Shown one piece after another: positions 47,072-55,994 of a stretch of DNA of 64,000 bases. Source of the stretch: Rossellomorea marisflavi (lineage in GTDB: Bacteria; Bacillota; Bacilli; Bacillales; Bacillaceae_B); contig NZ_CP047095.1 in the NCBI RefSeq assembly GCF_009806575.1, forward strand, positions 228,001 through 292,000. The letters run 5' to 3'. The notes beneath the pieces are model-generated. The model did not search any database, was not told the origin of the DNA, and was given only the letters and a program-made list of their open reading frames with translations. Position numbers and translations under genes: made by a program. Position 1 is the stretch's first letter; every line of letters begins with the position of its first letter.

Positions 47072-48427
47072 TTATTGTGAAAGAGCTTTGTCTGTCTGCA
47101 CGAGTGGTGCAGGCTCCCCGGTCGTTTCCGTGATCGAGTGGAGCTTCGTCACTTCGACGGATTTGATCTGGTGGTCTTCCATCGTCTGGATGTAGAACTC
47201 AAAGTCGGCGTACGAGATGCTGTCTCCTTGTTGTGCGTCGTAATTATGCGTCAGGATCCAGCCGCCGAGGGTATCGACATCATCTTCGGTCACGTCGATG
47301 CCGAGGATATCCTTCAGTTCGCTGACAAGGACCTTTCCATCGAGGATGAAATGGTTGTCCTTGATTTTCCGAATCTGTGGTGTCTCATCCATATCGAATT
47401 CATCCCGGATCTCCCCGACGATCTCTTCGACGATGTCCTCGATGGTGACAAGTCCGGATGTCCCGCCGTATTCATCGAGAAGGATGGCAACGTAGGTCTG
47501 TTCCTTCTGCATCCTGAGGAGCAGGACGTGGATCGGAATCGTCTCGAGGACTTGTATGATCGGTCTTACGTACGATCCGAGCGGTCTGAGCTCCGTATCC
47601 TTGTGGAGGAGGTCGGTGAAGACTTCCTTCACATTGATGAATCCGGTGATATGGTCCTTATCGCCGTCAGTGATGGGATAACGGGTGAACTTCTCCTCCT
47701 GCACAAGCTCGAGGAGTGTATCGATGGGATCATCAGCGGATAAGGTCACGATTTCGGTGCGCGGGACCATGATTTCTTTCGCTGAGCGTTCGTTGAATTC
47801 GAAGATGTTGTTCACATATTTGAATTCGGACTGATTGATTTCTCCGCTTTTATAGCTTTCCGATACAATCAGGCGAAGTTCTTCTTCCGAGTGGGCCCCG
47901 TCATGCTCGGATGCGGCCTTCAGGCCGAACATCCTCGTCACGACCCGGGCAGAGCCGTTCAATACCCAGATGAAAGGGTACAAAATCCTGTAGAAGGTGA
48001 TAAGTGGACGGGCGAATAACAAGGCCAGTGATTCCGCTTTTTGAATGGCAACGGTCTTCGGGGCCAGCTCTCCGACGACGACGTGCAGGAACGTCATGAG
48101 AGTGAAGGCGATCCCGACGGATATTCCGTGGGAAAGGGCCTCGGACGCAGCTATTTTCGATAGTAAAGGTTCCAAAATACCAGCGATGGCAGGTTCTCCG
48201 ATCCAACCGAGCCCCAGAGCGGTCACGGTTATACCGAGCTGGCATGCGGAGAGGTACTCATCCAGATTTGTAATGATTTTCTTAGCAGCTATGGCATTTC
48301 GATTACCTTCCTCGACCAGTTGCTCGATTTGTGATTTTCTTACCTTCACGATCGCAAACTCCGAAGCTACGAAAAAAGCTGTTAAACCGATCAAAATCGC
48401 GACAAGCACCAAACTGTATATGTCCAA
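47072..48427 (-). CDS. CNNM/CorC-family membrane protein (hemolysin III-like annotation)
   Basis: 451 residues. The N-terminal CNNM (DUF21) domain has three to four helices (2-190; AIVKVRKSQIEQLVEEGN, LGITVTALGLGWIGEPA). A CBS pair follows (about 205-335; VPRTEIVTLSADDP, LDEYGGTSGLVTIEDIVEEIVGEI), then the CorC_HlyC transporter-associated domain (350-435). Relatives such as MpfA export Mg2+. The start is TTG 48427 with weak AAGG. Its leader can form a cloverleaf that includes this ribosome site. Confidence 0.87.
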   Translation of the reverse strand: MDIYSLVLVAILIGLTAFFVASEFAIVKVRKSQIEQLVEEGNRNAIAAKKIITNLDEYLSACQLGITVTALGLGWIGEPAIAGILEPLLSKIAASEALSHGISVGIAFTLMTFLHVVVGELAPKTVAIQKAESLALLFARPLITFYRILYPFIWVLNGSARVVTRMFGLKAASEHDGAHSEEELRLIVSESYKSGEINQSEFKYVNNIFEFNERSAKEIMVPRTEIVTLSADDPIDTLLELVQEEKFTRYPITDGDKDHITGFINVKEVFTDLLHKDTELRPLGSYVRPIIQVLETIPIHVLLLRMQKEQTYVAILLDEYGGTSGLVTIEDIVEEIVGEIRDEFDMDETPQIRKIKDNHFILDGKVLVSELKDILGIDVTEDDVDTLGGWILTHNYDAQQGDSISYADFEFYIQTMEDHQIKSVEVTKLHSITETTGEPAPLVQTDKALSQ

Positions 48428-48436
48428 ATAATTTTC

Positions 48437-48497
48437 CTTATCCCGTCAGACGGGTAAGGAGTCACCTCCTGTTGGTTATCAGTGATAACCGGATAAG
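48437..48497 (-). promoter_or_regulatory. Cloverleaf-like leader of the CNNM gene
   Basis: Read on the minus strand, an outer stem CTTAT(C)/(G)ATAAG encloses three hairpins: GGTTATC/GATAACC (48484-48490 with 48474-48480), AGGAG/CTCCT (48466-48470 with 48457-48461) and CCCGT/ACGGG (48450-48454 with 48442-48446). The 3' outer strand is part of ATAAGG, the only ribosome site before TTG 48427. I know no family that matches. 48498-48787 otherwise holds the two divergent promoters and nothing else I can name. Confidence 0.5.
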
Positions 48498-48787
48498 TTT
48501 AAGTTAAAATCATTATAAGAATAACTACTTTCAGCGTCAAATTCTAAATAGGAAGAGATTTAATAATAAACTATGTCAAAAGCTAACCAATATGATGGTT
48601 ATTTTCCGATTTTCGCACGTTCGCTTTCCTTCCGATGTAGCCTTTCCTATTATATTACTATATTCGACAATTCTATACTGCTTTTGTCATCATTTTGAAA
48701 TGAAATAGAAAAGAGCAAGAGGGGAAAAAATTTGATAAAATAGGAAGTATTAATCATGCATCGTGTCACCACTTGGAGGGAACGTTT

Positions 48788-49561
48788 TTGAAGGCTAATA
48801 ATGTAGTGAAAGATATCATCTATGTCCATCAAAATGCGGATCAGCAATTCGTTGTGTCTTATGGGATCCATTTCAATGAATTTGTCATGAACGCTCATCA
48901 TCCGTTACAGAACCTGCTCCTGATCAAGCATCAGTATGAGCATGGAGGGTTCAACATACATACCCATATGGAATATGTGGAGCAGGGTGATATGAAGAAG
49001 CTCATGAATGATCATGTACAGACGTACGGTGATTTCTGCTGGATCGATTTCGAGGAGGAAGTCGGGGTCGATGAGCTGAACGGCCAGGAGATCGCGGAGC
49101 TGCTCTATATGGGACATATCAAGCAACCTCTCAATCTTCCTTTCTACTCCAAGCTGAACAACCGCTTTGCGTACCTTACTCACGATGACGGCTGGTTCAA
49201 TAAAGTATTTTACAGGGATTTCGAAGACTTTTACCATCTTCTTGGGGAAACGATCACGTCGAAGTTGAAAACCTCCAAAGCCGGGAAGGGTCTCTTCGGC
49301 ATGAAGAAGGAAAAAGACTTTCCCGCCATCGGGAAGGATGTCATCCGTTCACTCCGTGACAAGCTCAAAGAAGGAGTCGTCATCTCCCTTGAAAAGGCCA
49401 TCCTCGCCAGGGGCAAGATCGAGATCCCGTTCTGGGTGATGGGGGACTATTTCGATATGGATGAGATGGGGGAAGACTACAAGCAGATCAGAAAGGCGCC
49501 GGCCAACGGCCTTCTTTCCTTCGACCGGAAAACGAAGAGCTGGAGCGCGCTCCTGAAATGA
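48788..49561 (+). CDS. Hypothetical cytosolic protein of 257 residues
   Basis: TTG start seven bases from GGAGGG. Soluble protein with no membrane segment and no motif I can name (VHQNADQQFVVSYGIHFNEFVMNA near the start; IPFWVMGDYFDMDEMG near the end). It lies next to sfsA with 14 bases between, so they are co-transcribed. Function unknown. Confidence 0.7.
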   Translation: MKANNVVKDIIYVHQNADQQFVVSYGIHFNEFVMNAHHPLQNLLLIKHQYEHGGFNIHTHMEYVEQGDMKKLMNDHVQTYGDFCWIDFEEEVGVDELNGQEIAELLYMGHIKQPLNLPFYSKLNNRFAYLTHDDGWFNKVFYRDFEDFYHLLGETITSKLKTSKAGKGLFGMKKEKDFPAIGKDVIRSLRDKLKEGVVISLEKAILARGKIEIPFWVMGDYFDMDEMGEDYKQIRKAPANGLLSFDRKTKSWSALLK

Positions 49562-49575
49562 GGGAGGAGCCGGGC

Positions 49576-50292
49576 ATGACGTCACTGAAGATCGGGGAAG
49601 GGCTCGTTGAAGCCACTTTCCGTTCCCGACCGAACCGGTTCATCCTCCACTGCGAGCTGCCAGGGGGCTCGGTGGAAAAGGTTCATCTGCCTGACCCGGG
49701 AAGACTGACGGGGATCCTTGTCCCAGGGCGCAGCATTTGGCTCCTGCCGGCAAAGGATCCTGCGCGGAAGACGAAATGGTCGGCCGTCATGGTCCGCGAT
49801 CCCGACAGCGGTGCCTATATCTCCCTGAATACACAGCTTCCCAACACATTGATCCGGGAGGCCTTCATGAACGGTGCCCTGGATGAATTCTCTGATTGGG
49901 CATTCGAACGGGCTGAATACCGCATCGGTCATTCCCGCTATGACTTCCTTCTTCGACACAAGAAGGAGGACGCTTCCCTTTTGGTCGAGGTGAAAAGCGT
50001 CACCATGGCAGATGGACGTGCAGGTAGATTCCCCGATGCGGTGACGGCCAGGGGGGCGAGACACGTAGAAGGGCTCGCGGCTCTGCAGGGAGAGTACGAG
50101 ACCGCCGTTTTGTTCGTCGCCCAGCGGGGGGACATCGATTCGATCACCTCGGCGCCTGAGATCGATCCGTATTTCGCCAAGGTCATGGAGGAAGCGGCAC
50201 AGAAAGGCGTCCGTTTTTATGGACGCGTATGTGAAGTGACTCCGACCCATTTGACACTGGGAAGGAAGATTCCAGTGGATACCACGATATAA
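49576..50292 (+). CDS. sfsA: SfsA-family protein (putative nuclease)
   Basis: 238 residues. Family blocks are HLPDPGRLTGIL, NTQLPNTLIREAF, SRYDFLL, VEVKSVTMADGRAGRFPDAVTARGARH and the late FVAQRGDIDSI. The E-V-K segment with the upstream Asp gives a PD-(D/E)XK nuclease core. SfsA was first described as a sugar fermentation stimulator and binds DNA. ATG 49576 follows GGAGG; an ATG at 49558 overlapping the previous stop is possible. Confidence 0.9.
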   Translation: MTSLKIGEGLVEATFRSRPNRFILHCELPGGSVEKVHLPDPGRLTGILVPGRSIWLLPAKDPARKTKWSAVMVRDPDSGAYISLNTQLPNTLIREAFMNGALDEFSDWAFERAEYRIGHSRYDFLLRHKKEDASLLVEVKSVTMADGRAGRFPDAVTARGARHVEGLAALQGEYETAVLFVAQRGDIDSITSAPEIDPYFAKVMEEAAQKGVRFYGRVCEVTPTHLTLGRKIPVDTTI

Positions 50293-50328
50293 AAAGGATT
50301 CCCCGCCACCGGCGGAGAATCCTTTTTT
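50291..50328. terminator. Bidirectional terminator
   Basis: AAAAAGGATTC and GAATCCTTTTTT with inner CCGCC/GGCGG lie between sfsA and the convergent lipoprotein gene. Confidence 0.92.
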
Positions 50329-50781
50329 CTATGGAAGCTCGATTTCTTCCGTTACTTTATACTCGTCCGCCCCTTTGGCTGTCAGCCAGGCGCTCAGTGT
50401 GTACGTGCCTGCTGGAAGATCCGGAAGCTTGATTTCCTGTGCGAGTGCATCACCGGGAGCGATGGTTTTTTCCCGGATGGCCTGGGTGTACATCTTGTTC
50501 TCGGAATCCTTGTAAACGACCTTGCCGTCGGCGTCCTTCAGTTCGAAATCAATCGTCTGCCCCGAGGTGAAGGTGAAGGTCATTTCTTTGTCGGTCTCGT
50601 TTTTGACACTGTATTCATACGTCGAATCTTTCTTCGTTATGGCGGCTTTCATTGCCCCGTCCTCCATTCCATTGTGTTCAACATGATTTCCGTTCTCTTG
50701 ATCTCCATCTTTCACTTCGTCCGTACCGCAGCCTGCCAGGACCACCCCTGTCAGTATGAATGGGATGAGTTTCTTCATCAT
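50329..50781 (-). CDS. BsuPI-related proteinase-inhibitor lipoprotein
   Basis: 150 residues. The lipobox ends at LAGC (cysteine near 18), followed by an acidic linker and a BsuPI immunoglobulin-like domain (EYSVKNETDKEMTFTFTSGQTIDFELKDADG, PAGTYTLSAWLTAKG). BsuPI is an intracellular serine-protease inhibitor in B. subtilis; this copy is exported and lipid-anchored, so its partner must be outside. AGAGGTG precedes two adjacent ATG codons (50781 and 50778). Confidence 0.82.
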   Translation of the reverse strand: MMKKLIPFILTGVVLAGCGTDEVKDGDQENGNHVEHNGMEDGAMKAAITKKDSTYEYSVKNETDKEMTFTFTSGQTIDFELKDADGKVVYKDSENKMYTQAIREKTIAPGDALAQEIKLPDLPAGTYTLSAWLTAKGADEYKVTEEIELP

Positions 50782-50930
50782 TTGACACCTCTCTCAGGTA
50801 GAAGTGGCGTTTACGCCCGCATGGTCACCTCCCCGCCCTGAAATACGCAGGGAAAGGTTTCCGAAACCAGATTATAGGGGATTGATTTACATACATAATA
50901 ACACGCAATTCCGGTAAAGGGAGGAACAAG

Positions 50931-52133
50931 ATGAAAAGATATGCATTTGTGATTATGGTCTCATTGATCCTGGCGTCGTGCGGGACCAAAACAGGTGAAA
51001 CAAAGCTCCCCGACGATTGGAATGAAATCGTCAGTCAGGCGGAAGGCTCCAAGGTCAACCTCTTTATGTGGGGAGGGGATGAGGCCGTCAATCACTACAT
51101 CGATGACGTGGTGGCTCCCGGATTGAAGAAGGAATACGGCATCTCATTGAAACGTGTCCCGATGGACACCCCGGAAATCCTGCAGAAGCTTCAAACGGAA
51201 AAACGGGCGGGAAAAAAGGACGGGTCCATGGACATCGTGTGGATGAACGGGGAGAACTTCAAGAATGCGAAGGAAAATGATCTTCTGTCCGGACCGATCA
51301 CGGACCGTCTTCCGAATTTGACTTCATACTATAACGAAAAGGATTTCGAAAATGACTTCGGAACGCCTACGGAAGGATATGAGGCACCGTGGGGGAAGGT
51401 TCAGTTCGTCTTCTTCTACAATTCTGACAAGATAGACAGCCCGCCGCGGACGGTGGACGAGCTGAAATCGTTCGTGAAGGAGCACCCAGGGAAATTCACC
51501 TACCCTGATCCGACGGACTTCACGGGGAATGCCTTCATCCGTCATCTCCTCAACGCGAACTCGGACCAACCCATCGAAAAGGCCGGGGAAGATATAGAAG
51601 AAGCAGGAGGGAAGGTCTGGGATGACCTGAATGAAATGAAAGGTGATCTGTGGAGGGATGGGAAGACATACCCGAAGGAGCTGACGGATCTCGATCGTCT
51701 ATTCGGCCAGGAGGAGGTATGGATATCCATGGGATACAACGAAGCAAGGGCGGAATCACTTGTGAAGAAGGGAATCTATCCTGAAGGGACCAAACCGTTC
51801 CTCCTTGAAGATGCGGGCTCGATCGGGAATACACATTTCCTTTCAGTGCCGTTCAATTCCCCGAATCAGGCGGGAGCCCTCGTCGCCATCGACTATATGC
51901 TTTCCCCCGAAATGCAGCTGGAAAAGATGCAGCCGGACGGGTGGGGTGACAGCACCCCGATCTCCATGGATAAGCTTGAAGACGGGATGAGGAAGAAGTT
52001 CGAAGAGCTCGACAGGGGCGATACGGTTCCCGATCCTGCTCTATTGGAGGAGGCCTATATAGGGGAGATGGACGCCTCCTATGTGGAATGGGTAAAGGAG
52101 CACTGGGTTCGTGAAGTGGCGGAAACGGACTGA
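50931..52133 (+). CDS. ABC transporter substrate-binding lipoprotein, YnjB-like
   Basis: 400 residues with signal and lipobox (LASC, cysteine near 17). The early VNLFMWGGDEAVNHYIDDVVAP and later DIVWMNGENFKNAKEND, APWGKVQFVFFYNSDKI are typical of YnjB binding proteins. GGGAGG precedes ATG. It is first in an operon with two permeases, ATPase, TVP38 and CDP-alcohol transferase, mirroring E. coli ynjBCD with ydjXZ and ynjF. The ligand is unknown. Confidence 0.85.
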   Translation: MKRYAFVIMVSLILASCGTKTGETKLPDDWNEIVSQAEGSKVNLFMWGGDEAVNHYIDDVVAPGLKKEYGISLKRVPMDTPEILQKLQTEKRAGKKDGSMDIVWMNGENFKNAKENDLLSGPITDRLPNLTSYYNEKDFENDFGTPTEGYEAPWGKVQFVFFYNSDKIDSPPRTVDELKSFVKEHPGKFTYPDPTDFTGNAFIRHLLNANSDQPIEKAGEDIEEAGGKVWDDLNEMKGDLWRDGKTYPKELTDLDRLFGQEEVWISMGYNEARAESLVKKGIYPEGTKPFLLEDAGSIGNTHFLSVPFNSPNQAGALVAIDYMLSPEMQLEKMQPDGWGDSTPISMDKLEDGMRKKFEELDRGDTVPDPALLEEAYIGEMDASYVEWVKEHWVREVAETD

Positions 52134-52973
52134 GGGGCTGTTCCTTGTGCCAAGCATCCTTTTCCTGATGATCTTCGGACTGGGCATGCTCATGGCATTC
52201 ATGGAGAGCCTCATGGATGACGGGACGGCGACGATGGGCTATTATATGGAATTATTCAGGAAGGAACGCTTCATGCGTTCCGTCCTATACAGCGTCTGGA
52301 TCACGGCCGTGTCCACGGTCCTTTCCCTCGTCATCGGCCTCCTCTTCGTCCGGGTGTTCAAGGAAAAGCTGAAGGGCGGAACAGGGCGCCTCCTTGTATG
52401 GATCCCCATGCTGTTCCCCCATTTCGTATGGGCCTATCTTGTGTTCCTGCTTTTGAATCAAAGCGGATTCCTGTCCAACCTCTTGGGTGTCAGTGGTCTG
52501 ATGGCCGAACGGACGGATTTTCCCGTCCTCGTGCAGGATCCGGGCGGGATCGGGATCATTGTCACATATGTTTGGAAAGAGGTGCCGTTCGTCATCTTGA
52601 TGCTTCTGCCGGTCTATGCCTCTCTTTCTAAAGGGTACAGGGAAGCGGCTACCCTTCTTGGTGCCAACCCCGTTCGCATGTTCACCACGGCAGAGTGGCC
52701 CTTCATCAAGCCGGCCCTTATCGAGACGGGTGCCATCCTGTTTGCGTTTATCTTCACAGCGTTCGAGGTCCCTCAGCTCCTTGGGGTCACGTCGCCACAA
52801 ATGATCGCTGTCCTTACATACGAATGGTTCTACAGCGGAGCGTGGACGGATCGTCCCTTTGCATTCGCCGCCCTGCTCCTGGCGGGGGCGCTGTCGGGAT
52901 GAGCATGTGGCTCCTGACCCACTCCATGAATAAAGAGAGGCTCAGGATCGCCAGTGGAGGGAGGGGCGGATGA
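52111..52973 (+). pseudogene. ABC transporter permease, YnjC N-half-like (frameshifted)
   Basis: GTG start overlaps the binding-protein gene by 23 bases. Six helices are expected; the EAA loop is SKGYREAATLLGANPVRMFTTAEWP. The frame ends early after LLLAGALSG. With one more G in the five-G run at 52884-52888 it continues AGGAVGMSMWLLTHSMNKERL to TGA 52971-52973. That overlaps the next ATG by four bases, the arrangement expected in a coupled operon. Probably intact in the cell. Confidence 0.85.
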
Positions 52974-53782
52974 AACAAATCGGATTCTATTCGGCCACCC
53001 TCCTGTTCTTCTTGTTTCCCGTCTGCTTTTTCATCTATAAAAGTTTCTTCGGGATCTGGAGATGGGGAGAGGCATTCCCTGTAGATCCCGACGCGAGGGC
53101 GTGGAAGGTAATCGCTGGGGAAGGAGAGCTCCTTTCGGCCGTGGTGGTGTCCGTCGGGATCGCCGTAATGGTACTCATACTGAACCTCTTGATCGGGTTG
53201 ACCGCAGGGAAAGCGTTCGCCCTCCATCGGTTCAGGGGGAAGGTCATCCTGGAAAGCATGCTGATGATGCCTCTGTTCCTTCCGGCATTAGTCGTCGCCG
53301 CCGGTCTCCAGCTCGTCTTCATCCGTCTTGGACTTGCCGATACGTGGCTTGGTGTCGCCGTTGTGCATTTGATCCCCACGGTCCCTTATAGCATCAAACT
53401 CTTCAAATCCGCCTATGAGGGGATCGGGACGGAATTGATCGAGCAGTCCATGCTCCTCGGGGGAGGCGCTATGGACAGGTTCCGACATATCGAACTGCCC
53501 CAGCTCATCCCTGCCATGAACAGTGTCCTGTTCCTGACCGTCGTGATCAGCCTTGGCCAATACGTGCTTACGGCCATCATCGGCGGGGGCAGCGTCGTCA
53601 CGCTGGCCATGATCTATTACCCGTTCACCCGCACGGCGGATGAGTCGGTCATGTCGGCCTTCTCCCTTATGTTCATGATGATCCCCTTGATCACATACCT
53701 CATCTCGGTGATGGTGTTGAAGCTCTTCATCCCTTACCGTCCGTCAAAGAAAAGGAGGGGGAATGAAACCCCATGGAACTGA
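52970..53782 (+). CDS. ABC transporter permease, YnjC C-half-like
   Basis: 270 residues with six helices. EAA-like loop QSMLLGGGAMDRFRHIELPQLIPAM. It forms the channel with the preceding permease; in E. coli YnjC both halves are one chain. It overlaps the ATPase gene by ten bases. Confidence 0.87.
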   Translation: MKQIGFYSATLLFFLFPVCFFIYKSFFGIWRWGEAFPVDPDARAWKVIAGEGELLSAVVVSVGIAVMVLILNLLIGLTAGKAFALHRFRGKVILESMLMMPLFLPALVVAAGLQLVFIRLGLADTWLGVAVVHLIPTVPYSIKLFKSAYEGIGTELIEQSMLLGGGAMDRFRHIELPQLIPAMNSVLFLTVVISLGQYVLTAIIGGGSVVTLAMIYYPFTRTADESVMSAFSLMFMMIPLITYLISVMVLKLFIPYRPSKKRRGNETPWN

Positions 53783-54714
53783 AGGAATTGCACAAGAAGT
53801 ATAAAAAGCGATCGATCCTTTCGGGGGTCTCACTCCGTATGGAAGAGGGAGAAATCGTCTCCCTTGTCGGTTTATCAGGGTCGGGGAAATCCACTCTCCT
53901 CCGCATCATATCCGGGCTGGAGTCACCCGATGCCGGTTCGATCCATCTGGCGGGAAAAGACGTCACATCCATGAAACCGAAAGACCGGCCAGTCGGTATG
54001 GTCTTCCAAAAACCACTCCTATTCCCGCATATGACGGTTCTTGAAAATGTCCTGTATGGGCTCAAAATGAAAGGATACAGGAAGAGCGAGGCGAAGAAGG
54101 AAGCGGATGGATTCATCGAAATGGCGGGCCTTTCAGAGGTGCTGGATCATTATCCGTCCGAGCTGTCGGGAGGTCAGATGCAGCGCGTATCACTTATCCG
54201 ATCCCTGATCCTCCGCCCGAAGCTCCTCCTGCTGGACGAACCGTTCGCCAGTCTGGATCATACCCGGAGGATGGAAATCCGTGCGTGGGTCAAAGACGTG
54301 ATCAAGGAAGTGGGCACCACGGCGCTATTCGTGACACATGACCGGGATGAAGCGAGCGAAATGGGCGACCGGATCGCCGTCCTTGAATCGGGGCGCATCT
54401 CCCAGATCGGAACGCCGGAGCATGTTTATCACCATCCTGCCACTCCGTTCATCGCCGGTCTCATGAGTGACGGTATCCACCTCGGGAATGAGCGGTTCGT
54501 CCACCGGGAACACTTATCGACAGAGAGACACCATCCGGATGATTTACAATGGGTGGGATTGATACGGGAGAAAAAGTATAGGATGGGACATCATATGTAT
54601 TCCATCCATATTGAAGAGCTTCAGCAGTCGGTCGTCCTGGAGGTGGCTGACGGTGATCAGGGTGGGCCGGTCACGATCACGGCTTCAGAAAAAAACATTC
54701 AAACGTTTGATTGA
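53773..54714 (+). CDS. ABC transporter ATP-binding protein, YnjD-like
   Basis: 313 residues. Walker A GLSGSGKST, Q-loop FQKPLLFPHMT, signature LSGGQMQRVS, Walker B LLLLDEPFASLD and H-loop FVTHDRDEASEMGDR. A C-terminal TOBE-like extension (about 235-313) is present, longer than E. coli YnjD. GGAGGGGGAATG precedes ATG. Confidence 0.9.
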   Translation: MELKELHKKYKKRSILSGVSLRMEEGEIVSLVGLSGSGKSTLLRIISGLESPDAGSIHLAGKDVTSMKPKDRPVGMVFQKPLLFPHMTVLENVLYGLKMKGYRKSEAKKEADGFIEMAGLSEVLDHYPSELSGGQMQRVSLIRSLILRPKLLLLDEPFASLDHTRRMEIRAWVKDVIKEVGTTALFVTHDRDEASEMGDRIAVLESGRISQIGTPEHVYHHPATPFIAGLMSDGIHLGNERFVHREHLSTERHHPDDLQWVGLIREKKYRMGHHMYSIHIEELQQSVVLEVADGDQGGPVTITASEKNIQTFD

Positions 54715-54734
54715 GAGGGAAGGGAGGGAAAAGG

Positions 54735-55388
54735 ATGAAGAAGAAGGAATGGTTGAAGATCGCCCTTGTGCTCGCAGTCATCCTGTTTTTGATCTGGTTC
54801 AGCCGTCATGTGTTCAGTGTGAACCCGATCGCCATCAGGGATTGGATCACCTCCTTCGGGATCTGGGCACCCCTGGTGTTCATTGTGGCCTATACCATAA
54901 GGCCTCTCATCCTCTTCCCGGCATCGATCCTGTCGTTCGGGGCCGGTCTTGCATTCGGTCCCCTGGAAGGTTTCGTGTACATCGTGGCCGGTGCAATCGG
55001 AGGGGCGACCGTAGCGTTCTTTGCCGCCACCCTGCTCGGGGACCGGATCCTGAAGAATCCCTCTGAACGCATGAGGAGGATTCGCGGGCGGATGGAGGAG
55101 AACGGATTCATCTACATCCTTGTGATGCGCCTCGTCCCGTTCCTGAACTTCGATTTGGTCAGTTATCTGGCCGGCATGGCGAAGGTGAGGTATGGTCCGT
55201 TCATCCTGGCGACGGCCATCGGGATCCTGCCGGGCACATTCGGATATGTCTATCTGGGTTCGAGTCTTGTCCAGGACGATAAAAGTCATATTTACATAGC
55301 CATCTTCGTGTTTGTCCTTGTGGCGGCGGTACCTTTCCTTTTCAGGAAGAAGCTCAAGAACTGGCTCGGGTTATCTAAAAGGCGGTAG
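54735..55388 (+). CDS. TVP38/TMEM64-family membrane protein (YdjX/YdjZ-like)
   Basis: 217 residues with about five helices and the VTT signature SFGAGLAFGPLEGFVYIVAGAIGG, then LVPFLNFDLVSYLAGMAKVRYGPF. GGAGGG is six bases from ATG 54735. Proteins of this group are likely lipid scramblases or transporters, and in E. coli ydjXZ stand with the ynj genes. It probably works with the CDP-alcohol transferase 11 bases downstream. Confidence 0.85.
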   Translation: MKKKEWLKIALVLAVILFLIWFSRHVFSVNPIAIRDWITSFGIWAPLVFIVAYTIRPLILFPASILSFGAGLAFGPLEGFVYIVAGAIGGATVAFFAATLLGDRILKNPSERMRRIRGRMEENGFIYILVMRLVPFLNFDLVSYLAGMAKVRYGPFILATAIGILPGTFGYVYLGSSLVQDDKSHIYIAIFVFVLVAAVPFLFRKKLKNWLGLSKRR

Positions 55389-55399
55389 GAGGAAGGAAC

Positions 55400-55981
55400 A
55401 TGCTGGATACACATGCGAGAAAATGGGTGCAGCCGGGCATCGAGACGACCGCCCGTTCATTTTTGAAGGCCGGGTTCACTCCAAATGGGGTGACGGTAGC
55501 GGCGTTCATCATCGGAGGAGGGACGGGAATCGTTTATTATACCGGATTCCCCATCCTGGCTGTCCTGCTTCTGTGGGTATCGGGATTTTTGGATGCAGTC
55601 GACGGCTCCATGGCAAGGCTCACAAAGCCTTCACCGTTCGGGACCGTCATGGATGTCACATTCGATCGCATCGTCGAGATTTCCGTGATCCTTGGCGTTG
55701 CCGCGGTACATCCCGAAGCCGTCTGGCCACTCCTCCTTCTCAGTGTTTCGATCATCATTTCGATGACGATCTTCCTGACCGTCGGTGCCGTCTCTGAGAA
55801 AGAAGGAGGGAAATCGTTTTATTACCAGGCGGGTCTGGCTGAAAGGACAGAAGGTTTCATCCTCTTCAGCCTGATGATGCTGTTCCCGTCGATTGTCGTT
55901 TGGACGACCCTTCTATTTGTTGCAGTGGAATTGTACACGGGCTTTCAGCGGTTTGCAGAAGCAAAGCGACTACTTTCATAA
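55400..55981 (+). CDS. CDP-alcohol phosphatidyltransferase, YnjF-like
   Basis: 193 residues with four to six helices. The complete motif DAVDGSMAR...FGTVMDVTFD (D-x2-D-G-x2-A-R-x7-G-x3-D-x3-D) is present. The enzyme transfers a phosphoalcohol from a CDP-activated donor. The alcohol acceptor is not known for YnjF-like proteins. AGGAGG precedes ATG. Confidence 0.88.
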   Translation: MLDTHARKWVQPGIETTARSFLKAGFTPNGVTVAAFIIGGGTGIVYYTGFPILAVLLLWVSGFLDAVDGSMARLTKPSPFGTVMDVTFDRIVEISVILGVAAVHPEAVWPLLLLSVSIIISMTIFLTVGAVSEKEGGKSFYYQAGLAERTEGFILFSLMMLFPSIVVWTTLLFVAVELYTGFQRFAEAKRLLS

Positions 55982-55994
55982 TGGAGTGATAGAG

